This document shows, in pieces, positions 33,858-45,700 of a stretch of 64,000 nt of DNA. Made by a program: the position numbers and the translations under genes. Every line of letters begins with the position of its first letter. Positions within the stretch are counted from its first letter, which is position 1. The notes under the pieces are model-generated. The model had not been told where the DNA came from and ran no database searches. It was given only the letters and a program-made list of their open reading frames with translations. The stretch covers positions 7,068,001 through 7,132,000 of the forward strand of contig BTRK01000005.1 in NCBI GenBank assembly GCA_036245805.1, given 5' to 3'. Origin of the DNA: Pristionchus mayeri (Eukaryota > Nematoda > Chromadorea > Rhabditida > Neodiplogasteridae).

Positions 33858-36800
33858 ATGTGGCGCCTCCTCGTCCTCCTTCTCTCCGCGGTGGCTATTG
33901 AAGCGCGAGTTTCGTTCGCAAAGTCGGAAGTCTTGGACAATGTGGACCTGCAGGGAACAAACAAGGTGAGATGCATGATTATTGTTTAGATCAGGTTCAA
34001 TCATAACTCAACAATCGTTTACAAATATAGTTTGTATTTCATACAGAGTGCGAGAAAAGACAGTCCGTGAAGAAACGGCGGCCCGAATAACGAACTCTAA
34101 TTGCAAACTTGCCCATTGTAGGCGGCGTTCCGTTGCTCCGCCGGCTGCCGCATCTTCTCGCCCACGAAAACCGATCAGATCGTCGTCATCGACGGCGCCG
34201 GCAATAAAGTTGCCACGTGAGTTATTCGATTGTATGATTCACTACAAGTCACGTTTCAAGTTGTTTGCCAATTAATCACCCACAATAACCCAGTATCAAT
34301 GTAGATGATACTGGGTCATTGTGCGAAAAATGCAATACTTATTAACTTTTAAGTAGACTAAATATTAACTAATTGTTCAAAAAATTGATTTCAGCCTTAG
34401 AATGCTCTCAGAAGTGAACTTGGCCGTGGAAAGGTTCGATCTTCCGGTAAGAGGTTTTCATATTTTTTCCCCCAGAAAAACAGAATTTGCAATAAACAAT
34501 CGATCGTATGCAAAGGGAGAGAATCATTATTTTCGAATAACGCACACATATTTCAGGCCGGCAGCTATGAGCTGAAGAATGTCGGTCCGCCCAATCCCTC
34601 GTTTGTCTTCTACGCTGTGGAAGTTGGGGCGGGTGAGCGAACATACCTCTGACTGCATACACGAGCGCATTCGGCCGGCGATCGTTGTTTGCATTACAAT
34701 GGCACAATTTAGCATAATAACGATATCATTAGCATGTCTTCTGCATACAAACAGTGCCGGTGCAACTGGCAAATTGAGCACCAATTGGTTGAATTTCATA
34801 ATGCTCATAATTACAGCCAACTTCGAGACTGAAGTGCACTATCTCGATGACTTTCTCTCGGCTTTCTTTTCGGCCGAGGCCACCGGGAACATCACGCTCC
34901 TCTCTACCAGCGGCACCGTGTCATTCTACAATTTCCTCGGATTCAGCCAGGTAACGAGATTGAGCAAAAGATTAGAGTTCGCAATTCGGGTCGCCGTCTC
35001 TTCAGTTTCCACATTCTCTCGCCAATCGACGAGAGAGTGTGGAAACTGAAGAGACGTTGACCCGATTTGCGAACTCTACTTGGGATGGCTTCGACCGAAA
35101 TGACATCATTATGAGTCATCTTTCGGCGCTTAATACGATAATGTATCTGCGAGTCACTTCTTACGAAGAAAGCATTGCTCCCAGATCCCACGTTGAAAGC
35201 ATTGATTGTTTGCGAACATTCCTCAATGATGCACAATGCCGATGCTTGATGCTAAGGATAGTACTGGTTTGGGATGGTAAATATGTATGAATTTACAGCT
35301 CGACTCCCTCCCTACCATCTACGCAGCTGGCTTCGATTCGGCCGATGCTTGCCGCCCCGTGTTCACAGCGAGGTGCTGTTTGTTATTGCACAATTTAATC
35401 ACGACCTAATAAGCCGCTCGATATATTTTTGATCATATTCGAGCTCGTCTCACACGAATATTCTGAAATAATTGGGAAATTTTATCTTATATTTTATCAG
35501 ATCCGCCGTCGGTCTTGCTCGTCTTTATTCTTCGGTCTATATCCGGCCTTTATTGTTCTGTATTGTCGGTCTTTAGACCAGAGCAAGACCAGACCAAGCA
35601 ATAGAAGCAAGATTGTTGTCGGTCTTTATTGTTGTATTTATCAGATCCGCCGTCGGTCTTTCCCGCACCGCGTTCGTTGTTAATTCGCCCATCGCAACGG
35701 TTATGTTCGACAAGCCGGCAGATGGAAGATGGGTGCTCGTCAACAGTGATAGTAAGTGATTATATATTACTAGTCCGGCTGCCCCCCCGCCTTCGGCGGG
35801 GTCCCCGTCCTAGCGGAGTAGGTTTCGCAACCACTCATTTCGCAACTTGTTGACGCGCGATCTCTCTCCCTCCCCATTTCGTAATCGTTTCGCAACTGTT
35901 TCGCAACTGTTTCGCAATCCGGACATACGGACACACACTGCGCTTTATATATAGGTATAGATTGAAAAGCCGGATTGCTCGACCAGGTAAGATTACTTCC
36001 GAACTAAAATGCTCTATTCTAATTGATCGAATCAACATAATATAGTTTTCGCTATAGTGTGTACCCATGTCCGTATAAACATCAAAAACAATTATTTGAT
36101 TGGCTCATTGTGACTACCTTAGCAGTTCAGAATGTTAGTGCATGAAAAAAGAAAGGAACTTATGGACCAACCTGATAATTTTATAGCGGCATAAACCCCA
36201 CGTGTCATCCTTCTCAAGACAGGGCACAAAGTGTGACTATTTCTGCAGTATCCTTATTTATCGATACCATTGTATCGCTTATCATTTCAAAAATATATAG
36301 AACATCTAAATGAGTAATTTATCTAAATACGCCTCACAAATTTCAGCCGAAGGCAAGAAGCAACTGACCAACGTGGACTCGAGCGCTGTATACACTACAC
36401 CAGGCAAGCTTACATTTACGTTTTCGGTTACCATAATAACAGTACAATCCCTGATATTAAGTTATTTTGTATGTACTGTTTTCATTCATGATTTGAAATA
36501 TTACAATGCAGGATACGTTGGGTGCCCATCAGTCGGCGATGCGCTCTACTCTCTCGTCCCGCCACTTACGAAAATCGATGCAGATGCTACCCTAACGAAC
36601 GACACGTAAGAGTAAACTTGCACTTCTCACATCTAAATGAAAATTATATATTTCAAGTTTCTATATTTCCGTGGTCCTGCATCGTTAGTGAGATCATTAG
36701 TGCGCGTGACTCTATGCCAGATGCCAGATTTTCGGCCCCGCCACTATTTTTACGGCCCCGCCACCAAAAATACGGCCGCGCGGGGCCGATAAAAATTTCA

Positions 36801-37204
36801 TCTGCTCCGATTATTCAGACAGAGCCAAATAATTATGTTTTCAAAAAGTCCAAGAAATCATCAATTCAGCGGACTCCATATCATCGTCAACGGAGACTAC
36901 TCGATTGCCGACCAAGCTGACGCCCTCTCGCTCACCATCAACGATGACGTGATGAAGTAGGTCCATAACGTGAAACTGCGAACAATTCGTAGTTCACCTT
37001 TCATACACTTGATTCATTTTCAAACCACTAAAAATATTAACAAAACATAATACAAATACTCCATAAAGGCTGTACGGCAAGAACTCGATCTCGAAGTCGT
37101 ATGACGGATCGAAGGTCGACGTCAAGCTCGCCTGGAAGAAGAATGAGAAGGCGAAGGATGCATTCGCCGTGCAGATCGATGTTTCCTCGACGGGAAATCA
37201 GTGA
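33858..37204 (+). CDS. Secreted protein of unrecognised nematode family, 339 aa
   Basis: Exons inferred: 33858-33965, 34122-34216, 34395-34446, 34557-34632, 34817-34950, 35299-35372, 35645-35751, 36347-36403, 36512-36605, 36870-36956 and 37069-37204. The sum is 1020 bases, in frame, ending in TGA. The start MWRLLVLLLSAVAIEA is a signal peptide, and no other membrane segment is obvious. The rest has few cysteines (FRCSAGCRIFS, ACRPVF, GYVGCPS), looks beta-rich and repeats hydrophobic patches such as SFVFYAVEVGAG and TAFVVNSPIATVMF. I do not recognise a named domain. The truncated paralogue at 11470 preserves every shared intron phase, which supports the model. Intron 8 uses a GC donor (CCAG|GCAAGC). 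Intron 6 contains a duplicated acceptor. Neighbouring lectin genes share the MW start, which suggests a common secretory 5' exon type. Confidence 0.8.
34974..35077. repeat. Short hairpin element (copy 2 of family), intron 5
   Basis: An inverted repeat of about 104 bp: AGAGTTCGCAATTCGGGTC pairs with GACCCGATTTGCGAACTCT, with inner arms GTCTCTTCAGTTTCCACA / TGTGGAAACTGAAGAGAC and loop sequence TCGACGAGAGAG. It lies entirely in intron 5 of the secreted-protein gene. The inner arm and loop match the copies at 10434, 39312, 48578 and 58193. Confidence 0.85.
35477..35661 (+). repeat. Insertion that duplicates a splice acceptor
   Basis: The 24-base TTTATCAG plus ATCCGCCGTCGGTCTT occurs at 35493-35516 and again at 35637-35660. 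Both copies have the intron end CAG and the exon 7 start. The 144-bp period includes repeated TCGGTCTTTATT and the palindrome GGTCTTTAGACC. The second acceptor gives the frame that matches the paralogue. Confidence 0.7.
35765..35965. repeat. Dispersed repeat with GC hairpin and TATATATAGGTA end
   Basis: Lies in intron 7. It contains the hairpin CCCCGCCTTCGGCGGGG (35787-35803), tandem TTTCGCAACTG units (35885-35915) and ends CACACTGCGCTTTATATATA. The composition is unlike the surrounding intron. It looks like the end of a mobile element, but I cannot assign the class. Confidence 0.5.
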
Positions 37205-37984
37205 TCATGTCGACTTACATGCCTGATAAAGAGTCATCACAATTAGTAGCAAATGATTTGTCAAAAAATGCTTCTAACATGTACAGCAAACTTTTTTTCA
37301 GAATCCAAAACAAATTCAAATTTGGGTAAATATTTTCAAGGAGGAGGAGAAGTGCAGATCGATATTCACTCGGTGTGAAATTGCCTGTGATATTATACAT
37401 CATGCAATATCTGATAACGAGTGATCAACCCTGTTCGCTTACTTAGTCAAAAACGACCCGCCTTACTTCATCTATGTTTCACGGTTGAATCCGAGATTTC
37501 AAAGTTTGGTAATTTCAATGTCAGAGGCCAATATAGAGTGTGTTTAGCTCAGAACGCAGAAGTTGAGACAAAAAGGCCGCAAAAGAGGTGGCCGCTGAAG
37601 TGGCAGAAGTGGAGAACAATTGGAAAGAAGTGTGAGTGGAGGTTGCCAAGTCGGAATGTATCCTCCGTATCACCGGTCAGACAGAGTATGTTAAACGAGG
37701 AGAGCGCATCCTGATTTGTCATCACTACTCCACATGTGCAACGTCCAAAATTACATCGACAGTCTATGTATCGCGGCGAGGACTATTCACTTCCTCTTAT
37801 AGATGGGATGAACCGGGATCGCAACAGCAAGGATTGCAAAGTGGGGAATGATTCAAAAAAAAAGATCACAACTGGAACAGCATCAAGCTTTGTTGACAGA
37901 ATAACGAAGAATACTACATAACAATACAATTCAGAAACCACATTGATCTTGTTGTTGATCACACTTCGGAAGACGGAGCGACGC
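37205..37984 (+). other. Intergenic stretch with a possible coding relic
   Basis: On the + strand 37567-37632 reads DKKAAKEVAAEVAEVENN, then TGA, then a 71-codon frame (37636-37851: ECILRITGQTEYVKRGERI). The part 37655-37770 is similar to 48445-48560 in the tandem unit (ATCACCGGTCA, AGAGTATGTTAA, CATC-TGCAACG). It may be a dead exon pair or a conserved flank. No domain is recognised, so no gene is called. Confidence 0.4.
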
Positions 37985-39150
37985 TTACACTCCGACGTTA
38001 TGGTGATTTCTGCAATGTAAGCTGATTTGAATTGTTGTAATACAACAATAACAATGACAGTAACAATAACTCACCGTTGCGCCTTGAGCAGCTTGTAGCA
38101 GCGAAAGTGGCATTCAAGAGCAAATCCGGAACCGATGATTGCGAGTGCATAGAGTACGCATTGGCAACTGTAAAACGAAAGGCAGTAGAGAGAGCGCGCA
38201 ATTCGCGTAATCATCGTATAAATTTTCTTGATAGGCGCACATTTTCTTGATAGGTCGAGCGGTTAGAGTGTTGGAAATGGAGACACGCCAATCAACAATG
38301 TTATCAGACATATGAACTCAGCTGTCACACTGCTATCGAACAAATTGTTGCCGTGATTACACAATATTCGACTGATTCAAAATTTCACTCACATGAATGC
38401 CCATACGGGATAATTCTTGCCTCTAAAGACCAGCTGGTAGATGGCGTTCCCGACGATGGACACGAAGGCGATGAACTGAGAAGAGGAACGTGGTTAAATA
38501 ATGATTAAAAAATAATAAAGTGAGTCTACGATGCTATCCCCTGGGGGCTGTATCATTTTAGAACTGGTCATTTCAGTACTCTACTGAGGGTGAAACATTA
38601 AATGCTCCAAATTCATCTGAGATTTCAAAAAACAGAGGATTATAAAATGGCCAGTTCAAACATGATATCGCCTATCCGTGTACCTGAATGATAATGATGG
38701 GTATCATGAGGGACGGATTTCGCTTTGAGCACGCGAGGAAGACCAGCACACACGACAAGGCGAGCGCAACGAGGATGATACCCTGCATTGAATTACTTAT
38801 TATGGAAACGGTGCCGCGTAGCGCCTCGCGATGTGTGAGGGGCATTTAACGGATACGTGTCATCGTTTGGCCATTGTGCTTATCAAACCTTACAAATCCT
38901 TGGATATTGTGATTTCTTCGGGGTATTTCACTTATTGCTCTTCCTTCCCGCACTCTAATTTAGACGATGAAAAATCATGTGCTCCAACAATGAGTTCAAA
39001 AGCAAAGAGTTCTAAAATGACCAGATCTAAAGTGACACATCCTCGCATCCATTTCCCGCCTGCGCTCACCTCCCATATGCCCACGTATATGACCTGATAT
39101 GTGAATCATGCTTCAAAGCAGGCTCAACCTGTCACGAGGAGAGCCACGAA
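37985..39150 (-). CDS. Small multi-pass membrane protein, LAPTM/MARVEL-like, possibly decayed
   Basis: Minus-strand exons: about 39150-39070, 38782-38684, 38475-38393, 38167-38075 and 38009-37985, with consistent phases and a TAA stop. Exon 2 encodes GIILVALALSCVLVFLACSK and PSLMIPIIIIQ. Exon 3 encodes FIAFVSIVGNAIYQLVFRGK, exon 4 CVLYALAIIGSGFALECHF then RCYKLLKAQ, and exon 5 RNHHNVGV. This gives at least three or four transmembrane helices and a short cytosolic tail ending in a polar cluster, like nematode LAPTM- or MARVEL-type tetraspan proteins. That assignment is tentative. The first exon region (AFVALLVTG...QVIYVGIWE) contains two in-frame TGA codons and no clear signal start, so the gene is either missing its true 5' exons from my model or is becoming a pseudogene. 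It lies tail-to-tail with the secreted-protein gene. Confidence 0.55.
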
Positions 39151-39311
39151 GGCCATGGTTTTGGAGGCAACCTGTATAGGTGATTTCGAGGAATTACTGA
39201 TTATGAACTTGCATATTTAGATTTTCAATGTTTTGTATCATCCGAACATGCAGACTCACAATGGTACTGCAGCAGCAAATTCGGCTGATGTCCACCATGG
39301 TTGAGGGAGGG

Positions 39312-39404
39312 GAGCAATGGTCTCGCTCTCTTCAAATCGCACACTCTCTCATCGGGTAGAGAGACGAGAGAGCATGCAAATCGAGGAGAGTCAGACCATT
39401 ACTC
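39312..39404. repeat. Short hairpin element (copy 3 of family)
   Basis: An inverted repeat of about 93 bp: GAGCAATGGTCTCGCTCTCT pairs with AGAGTCAGACCATTACTC, with inner TCAAATCGCACACTCTCTC and its partner GAGAGAGCATGCAAATCGA. It lies close upstream of the first recognised exon of the membrane-protein gene and could influence its 5' end. Confidence 0.85.
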
Positions 39405-39948
39405 AGGGAGGGAGATTGCTTCTTCACCTAGAAATATTACACTCGAATGAGAATATCCAATTATGGAATCGCATGCGTACTCTGAACTTAGTATTGAAAA
39501 AAACATGAAAGCAATCACGTACATATTTTTTAAAAAATGAGTCAGTAGGGATGGGGTTAGTATTTCATTTTAAGTGCGCATTCAGCCTATCGTTATCAGT
39601 CGTGGACATGGAGGGAAGAAGAGAGCGTGCGCAAGTAAGGCACGGTGAGAAAGAGAGAGTGTGTGTAAATGTCAAACACACCTCAACATTCGTAAAATGA
39701 AATGCAGAACAATAATGCAAATAAATTGTAACATAAATGGGAAGATGTGAACAGGATAAATAAATAAAAAACTGACATTGATGTGATTAGGGTGGCAGAA
39801 ACAAGTCAACGGTTCGACCTATAGAACCGATCGGCGGGTCGGAAAAGGTTAGCCACCTTCCAAATACAGAACGAACATGAATCGAACGAGTGAGTAAAAT
39901 AATGAGATGAAACAATATTGCAAGGGGAAAGATAGAAATAACTCACAG
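39405..39948. other. Gene-free stretch before the tandem units
   Basis: AT-rich, with a GAGAGAG-rich piece at 39613-39665. I see no exon or known repeat. Unit 1 of the tandem array starts abruptly after ACTCACAG at 39948. Confidence 0.45.
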
Positions 39949-40206
39949 AGGGATTTTAGCGAATCCCTACTACGTAAATAGATTCTGACAGTAGTATTGT
40001 TCAATCAAAATTCTGTGCGCGGAACTGAAGCATGATCAGGAAATTTATCTGATGAACCATTCATATCGTCTTGTAATATTAAGTGCAGTAATATGGCTTA
40101 TTCTAATCTTACGTGATACGCATGCTATACTAGGAGTTGCACATGCTATAGATAACAATGATTTATCGCGATAACAAACTCATGATACATAACATACGTA
40201 GTCTAT

Positions 40207-42709
40207 TTAACAGTCTTTGATTCCCGCTTGGCACGGAGGGTACTCGCATATGTACGGGAAAGCGACCTGACAGTTTCCGGCGCCCCTGAAAGTTTTAAGT
40301 TAAACTATGCTTAAAGTTACCCTACAAGGACGAAATTGACTCATTATTTTGTGTAGTCCATCGGATAGCTGGTTGAATTAGTATAAAATGAATATACAAA
40401 AATGCTAAAAAGCAATAATAGCCTCAAGGGAAAGCCGGAAATGATCAGCGTAATCCAGAGCTCTCTCAATTTTGCCTACTCTTTCGCACACTCGACGGGA
40501 TCAGCCCAATTGGGGGAACCGTAATCTACATCCCGGTTTGAGCGCGGAAGGATACTGCTCAAGGGGAGAATGCTCACAACTTTTTCCTTTTGGTGTTCAA
40601 TTTTGTTACACTTTCGAGTTTATTTAAGGGTCGCTAAATTTGTAATCAGTACTTCATGAATTTAGGCCACCTGAATCTAGTGCACTATAACAGTGCAAAG
40701 ATTACACAAAAATAAAAATATTGATGACCATATCAGATTCTTCGGATCCCTGTTGTCCGCGTAAGCACACTTGGCGACTGCGTTGGGGCTCGGCTCGTCC
40801 ACGCCCCAATTCGTGTATGGATCACTAGACTAAAATAGGCATTTATATTTAAGTCTGAACATTTTCGCCTCCGAAAGCTCAAGGCGAGATGATAACTAAA
40901 ATACGGACTTTCAAGTGACCCTGAGTGGTCGCCCTTCATATCGCTCGAAAATGAAAAGAGTTTGTGATACTGACCCCGTCTTGCCAGTTCCAGTCACCAC
41001 TGTCCGACTTCTGGTACCCGATCCAGAAGTAGTCGATCTTTTGTTCTGCTGAAAAACAGTGAATAATATGTGGATGAAGGAAACGCACATAATTGACCAA
41101 GCATTTGTTAAGATGACATCAACATGTGCATCTGTTAACCTGAGTGTTAGGGTGCCAATAAAAAGTTGAGCTTAATATATATTTGAAGAATGATGTTACT
41201 TTCTGTGATGACAGCTACTAATTATACAGTAGGAATAATTAAATTAGCACAATATATTACCTATCTGAAGGAGTTTGGCCTTATTTTGGTCGTGAATCAC
41301 AAACATGATTCCGCCTCCAGTCGCGCACATTTCCTTCGCCTTGTTGAAAGGAACATCCTTCGCCGGCCCACGATAGCACCCTCCTAAATATGCCATGGCA
41401 GTTGTCATTACGTTATTTTAATGTTGTTGTTGTTGTTGTTGTTATTGTGTTATATATAAAAAAAAGCACATTGACCCACCGCCGGCCTTAGCAGCATCGC
41501 CTCCAGAGTATTCCATCTTCGACATGCAGAAGCAATTGGCTTAACAATGACTCATATGCAGCTAATGTAAGTCAGATATATACGACCGGGTTAGCGCAGT
41601 GGTTGTGTGCCAGATCTGCGTTCGAGGGGTAATGAGTTTGATCCCCGCCCGCGTCCACACATCCACCCACACCAAGGGTTAAGAAATGTTGGTAGTGTTT
41701 CAAAATCATGAAAGTAAAATCCCCCAGCACGTGCACACAACACTACTATTGTAATCTTTAAAAAAATACCCTTGCAAAAGGGCTGAAATCCGGCCGTGAT
41801 GTAATCGCCATTTAAGAAGTAGTATCCAATTGATGCGAGGTTCTCCAAAGCATAGTTCTCGCCAGTCATATCTCCCTCTTTCCGGAATTCTGAAAACCAT
41901 ATTATTGGCAACTGCAAAAAAACATAGAAGAACAAATATGAGGATTCACCATTCACAATGATGGCTCCATAATAGTCTTTGAACGTGTTAATTTCTTGAC
42001 CGATGTCACCATCTGATATGTCTTTCCTGTAAGAAATTGCGGATCAGTAACATATTATTCTATTTTTTTTTAAACTCCCGGCACTCATATTATATTGCCC
42101 GTACCAATATGTGCATTTCCTGGCAAATATTACTTCGTATGTTCTTTCAACGCAGTCAAGATAATGTTATCAAACTTGTGTACGGTATCGGAAATCATGG
42201 GGGGCGGACAAAACCGCAACGGACAAAACCGCAACAGATCGCTGTTCGATGTGGATTTGATGAAGCAACCTGGGAGTTGTTCCTTTGTTATCAGTATGCC
42301 CTCTACTACATCACCCTAATTAGATCCTCTAATTAGACGATCTTGCGTTTCACTCTCTATCAACGTTTACTATTTGCGTGGAAAATCATGGTTAGATAAA
42401 CACCGAAAACCAATTAATCATGTTGCTGGGTAACATGTGTTCCTTGGGTGCCGGAATATATTTTAGTTGTATTTCTAACCATGATTTTTCACCTAAATAT
42501 CGAATTTTGGAGCATGAACTACACTGATATAGAGTGAAACGCAATATAGCCTACTTAGAGGATATAATCAGGATGATTTAGTAGAGATAACAAAGGAACA
42601 ATTCCCATGTTGCTTGACCAAATCTTCAGCGAACGGCAATCCGTTGCGGTTTTGTCCGCCCCCCGAAATCATCAATGATTATGATGCCGATATGAATATG
42701 AGTTATTGT

Positions 42710-42758
<49 letters not shown>

Positions 42759-45700
42759 CGTAATGGTGAAGTAATCACTACTTTTTTGAAACGGCATTGC
42801 TTTAACAACGATTTGTTCTCAAGTTCTCATTGAGTTCAGCATTGCTTCACAGTCACACACAAATACTAGAACCCAGTTCAAGACATCTAAACGATGATCC
42901 TGAGAATGCGATATTGATAGCCCAACATTTACTCTCATGCAAGAGATAAATTGATTCGAAAAAAATGATGACGCTGATCTATGTGTTTTCATTTTTTTAA
43001 AAATAATAGTAACAGTATGTTTTTCTCGAAATGTTGCTTACGGCTTGGAATCAGTCATGAAGTAGATCACTTGACGGGTGTGATCGCGTTCTGGTATGCT
43101 CAATCGTCCTTCATAGTGCATTTGAGTAGCGGCGTGGAAAGCTCTACAAAGCGTTAATAGTTTTGTTGTTGCAAAAACATGTAGCACAAATATATGAGGC
43201 GAATCGCGAGAGAATCGACCATTTGAGGGGGGTCAGCGGCGGTAGGATTCAAGTTTGTACTATCCCGCTATAATTTTGGTTATAAGTACTTTGAATGATG
43301 CTCTTAAAAACTGCGTCGTCACAATTTCGATATCTGTCGTCACCGTCGAGATTCAGAAAGTCAAACATGGTACTATCACTTTTCGACAGTGAAATTGCGC
43401 TCACTTAAATGATCATAAATCCGTTCAAAGTGAAGATAGATGGCCGTTCTTTTTTGCCAATAAAAGCTACCATCATGCGCTACAACTTTTATGTTGACGT
43501 CATCAATCGTCATCAAGGACTACACCCTGGTGCGGAGCTGTCGGGTGAACCAAAAATGACATAACTTTTCAAATCGAAAATACCTTTTGGGGTATCATGC
43601 TTTTTCGCACAGTCGCACAGTCGTTGCGTAGTGATGACGCATTCAAAATGTACTTTTTCAAAGCGGCATTATTCTTACATGGATTTTTTTCAGCTCGTCA
43701 AACTTTCAGAGGTTAGAGTCATGCTCGAGGCCTATCCAGAAAAAAAAATTTGAGGTTGCTGCGTTTGCAGCAGCTTTGCTGCAAAATCGAGGTCGAAAAT
43801 TCAGATCTCGGCTCCAAATCAAGCTGGAGACTGGTTCAAGGCATCAAAATGATCGCCATCATGAGTCCAGATAATCCTGAGAATATGAACACAATATCTC
43901 GAAATATGCCCTCAGGGCATGAAAAAATCACTTTTTTGCATGGACATTTTTTAGACATTCATAACTACACGGGAAATGTAAAAATATGGTTTTTGCATAG
44001 GAATGTTCATAATGTATTGGAGAACTGATTCCCAACTTTTTAGAGCGATTGGATACCTTTCCTGCCCGCGGCATTCGTTTATAGAGGTATACTAGGGCCG
44101 GGAAACACCTTGTTTACGCCTGTACCCTCTCGCTCCTAGGGGTAAACATGGTGTTTCACCGACACCAATATACCTCCGAAAAACGTTCGCCGCGGGCAGG
44201 AAAGATATCCAATTGCTCTAAAAAGTTGGAAATCAGTTCTCCAATACATTATCAACATTCCTATGCAAAAACCATATTTCTACATTTCCCGTGTAGTTAT
44301 GAATGTCTAAAAAATGTCCATGCAAAAAGTGATTTTTTCATGCCCTGAGGGCAAATTTCGTGATTTTGTTTTCATATTCTCAGGATCATCTGGACTCATG
44401 ATGGCGATCATTTTGATGCCTTGAACCAGTCTCCAGCTTGATTTGGAGCCGAGATCTGAATTTTCGACCTCGATTTTCCAGCAAAGCTGCTGCAAACGCA
44501 GCAACCTCAATTTTTTTTTCTGGATAGGCCTCGAGCATGACTCTAACCTCTGAAAGTTTGACGAGCTGGAAAAAATCCATGTAAGAATAATGCCGTTTTG
44601 AAAAAGTACATTTTGATTGCGTCATCACTACGCAACGACTGTGCGATTGCGTCATACTCCAATATCAAAAAGAAAAATCTCTGATGAATTTGGTGCATAA
44701 CATCCTACTAGCAGAATTGAAATTGTCCTGGTTAAAAATTTCAAACCCATTCCAAAAGTGTCCGATGACTTATGCTCGCGACTGCATGTGCTTCACTTCT
44801 CGCCAAAAATGAGAGAAATCCGAGTATATATTAAAAAATTTTTCGTTTTCTGCCATCTCCCAGGCTCTGTAACTCGCTTCAACGAGAAGATAGAGACTCA
44901 CTTTCAACAGATGAAATGTTTAGCTCATCGTGCTCTACATTTCTAGCCATAGGCCGGATCTCTATGACCACTTTGACCTATTGTACAGTTTTGCGCATTT
45001 TCCTGAATTCCTCACATGAAAACTCACATTTATAGATGCCAAAGTTGTAGCGCATGATGGTAGCTTTCATTGGCAAAAAAGGACGGCCCTCTATCTTCAC
45101 TTTGAACGGATTTATGATCATTTAAGTGAGCGCAATTTCACTGTCGAAAAGTGATAGTACCATGTTTGACCTTCTGAATATCGACGATGACGACAGATAT
45201 CGAAATTCTGATGACGCAGTTTTAAAGAGCATCATTCAAAGTACGAAATTATAGCGGTATAGGACAAACTTGAATCCTACCGCCGCGACGTGGTCGATTC
45301 TCTCGCGATTCCTCTCATATGTCACGTCAAAAAATCGTCAAAATCGCCTGGTTGGTATAACTGTGTTTCGAAAAATGTGGCAGCTATATCAAGACACGTT
45401 TGGTAATTTGCTTAGTTGCAAACGTCTATATTTTCAATAATATCAAAGTTTTGGTATGCATTCCCGGACTAGCAGCAGTGAATCCTCACTCCTCAAAGTT
45501 CATTTCAGCTACTCCTTTCTTGATTGCAACTTTTCCTTGAATTATGTCTTTCTTGGTCATGTTGAGGTTGTAGAGCGGCTGAATATAGTATGTTCTCATG
45601 AGTACTACATTAATAGATGCTAATTTCACAGATAATTCTTCAGACACAATTTTGGATGGGAAACAACCGGAAGAGAACATGAACTTTTTTCTCTAATATT

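Noticed and set aside
43750..44655. Open frames of 66-92 codons on both strands in the large palindrome
   Set aside because: They are mirror images of each other in the inverted arms, with no protein-like features, and lie in an intron.
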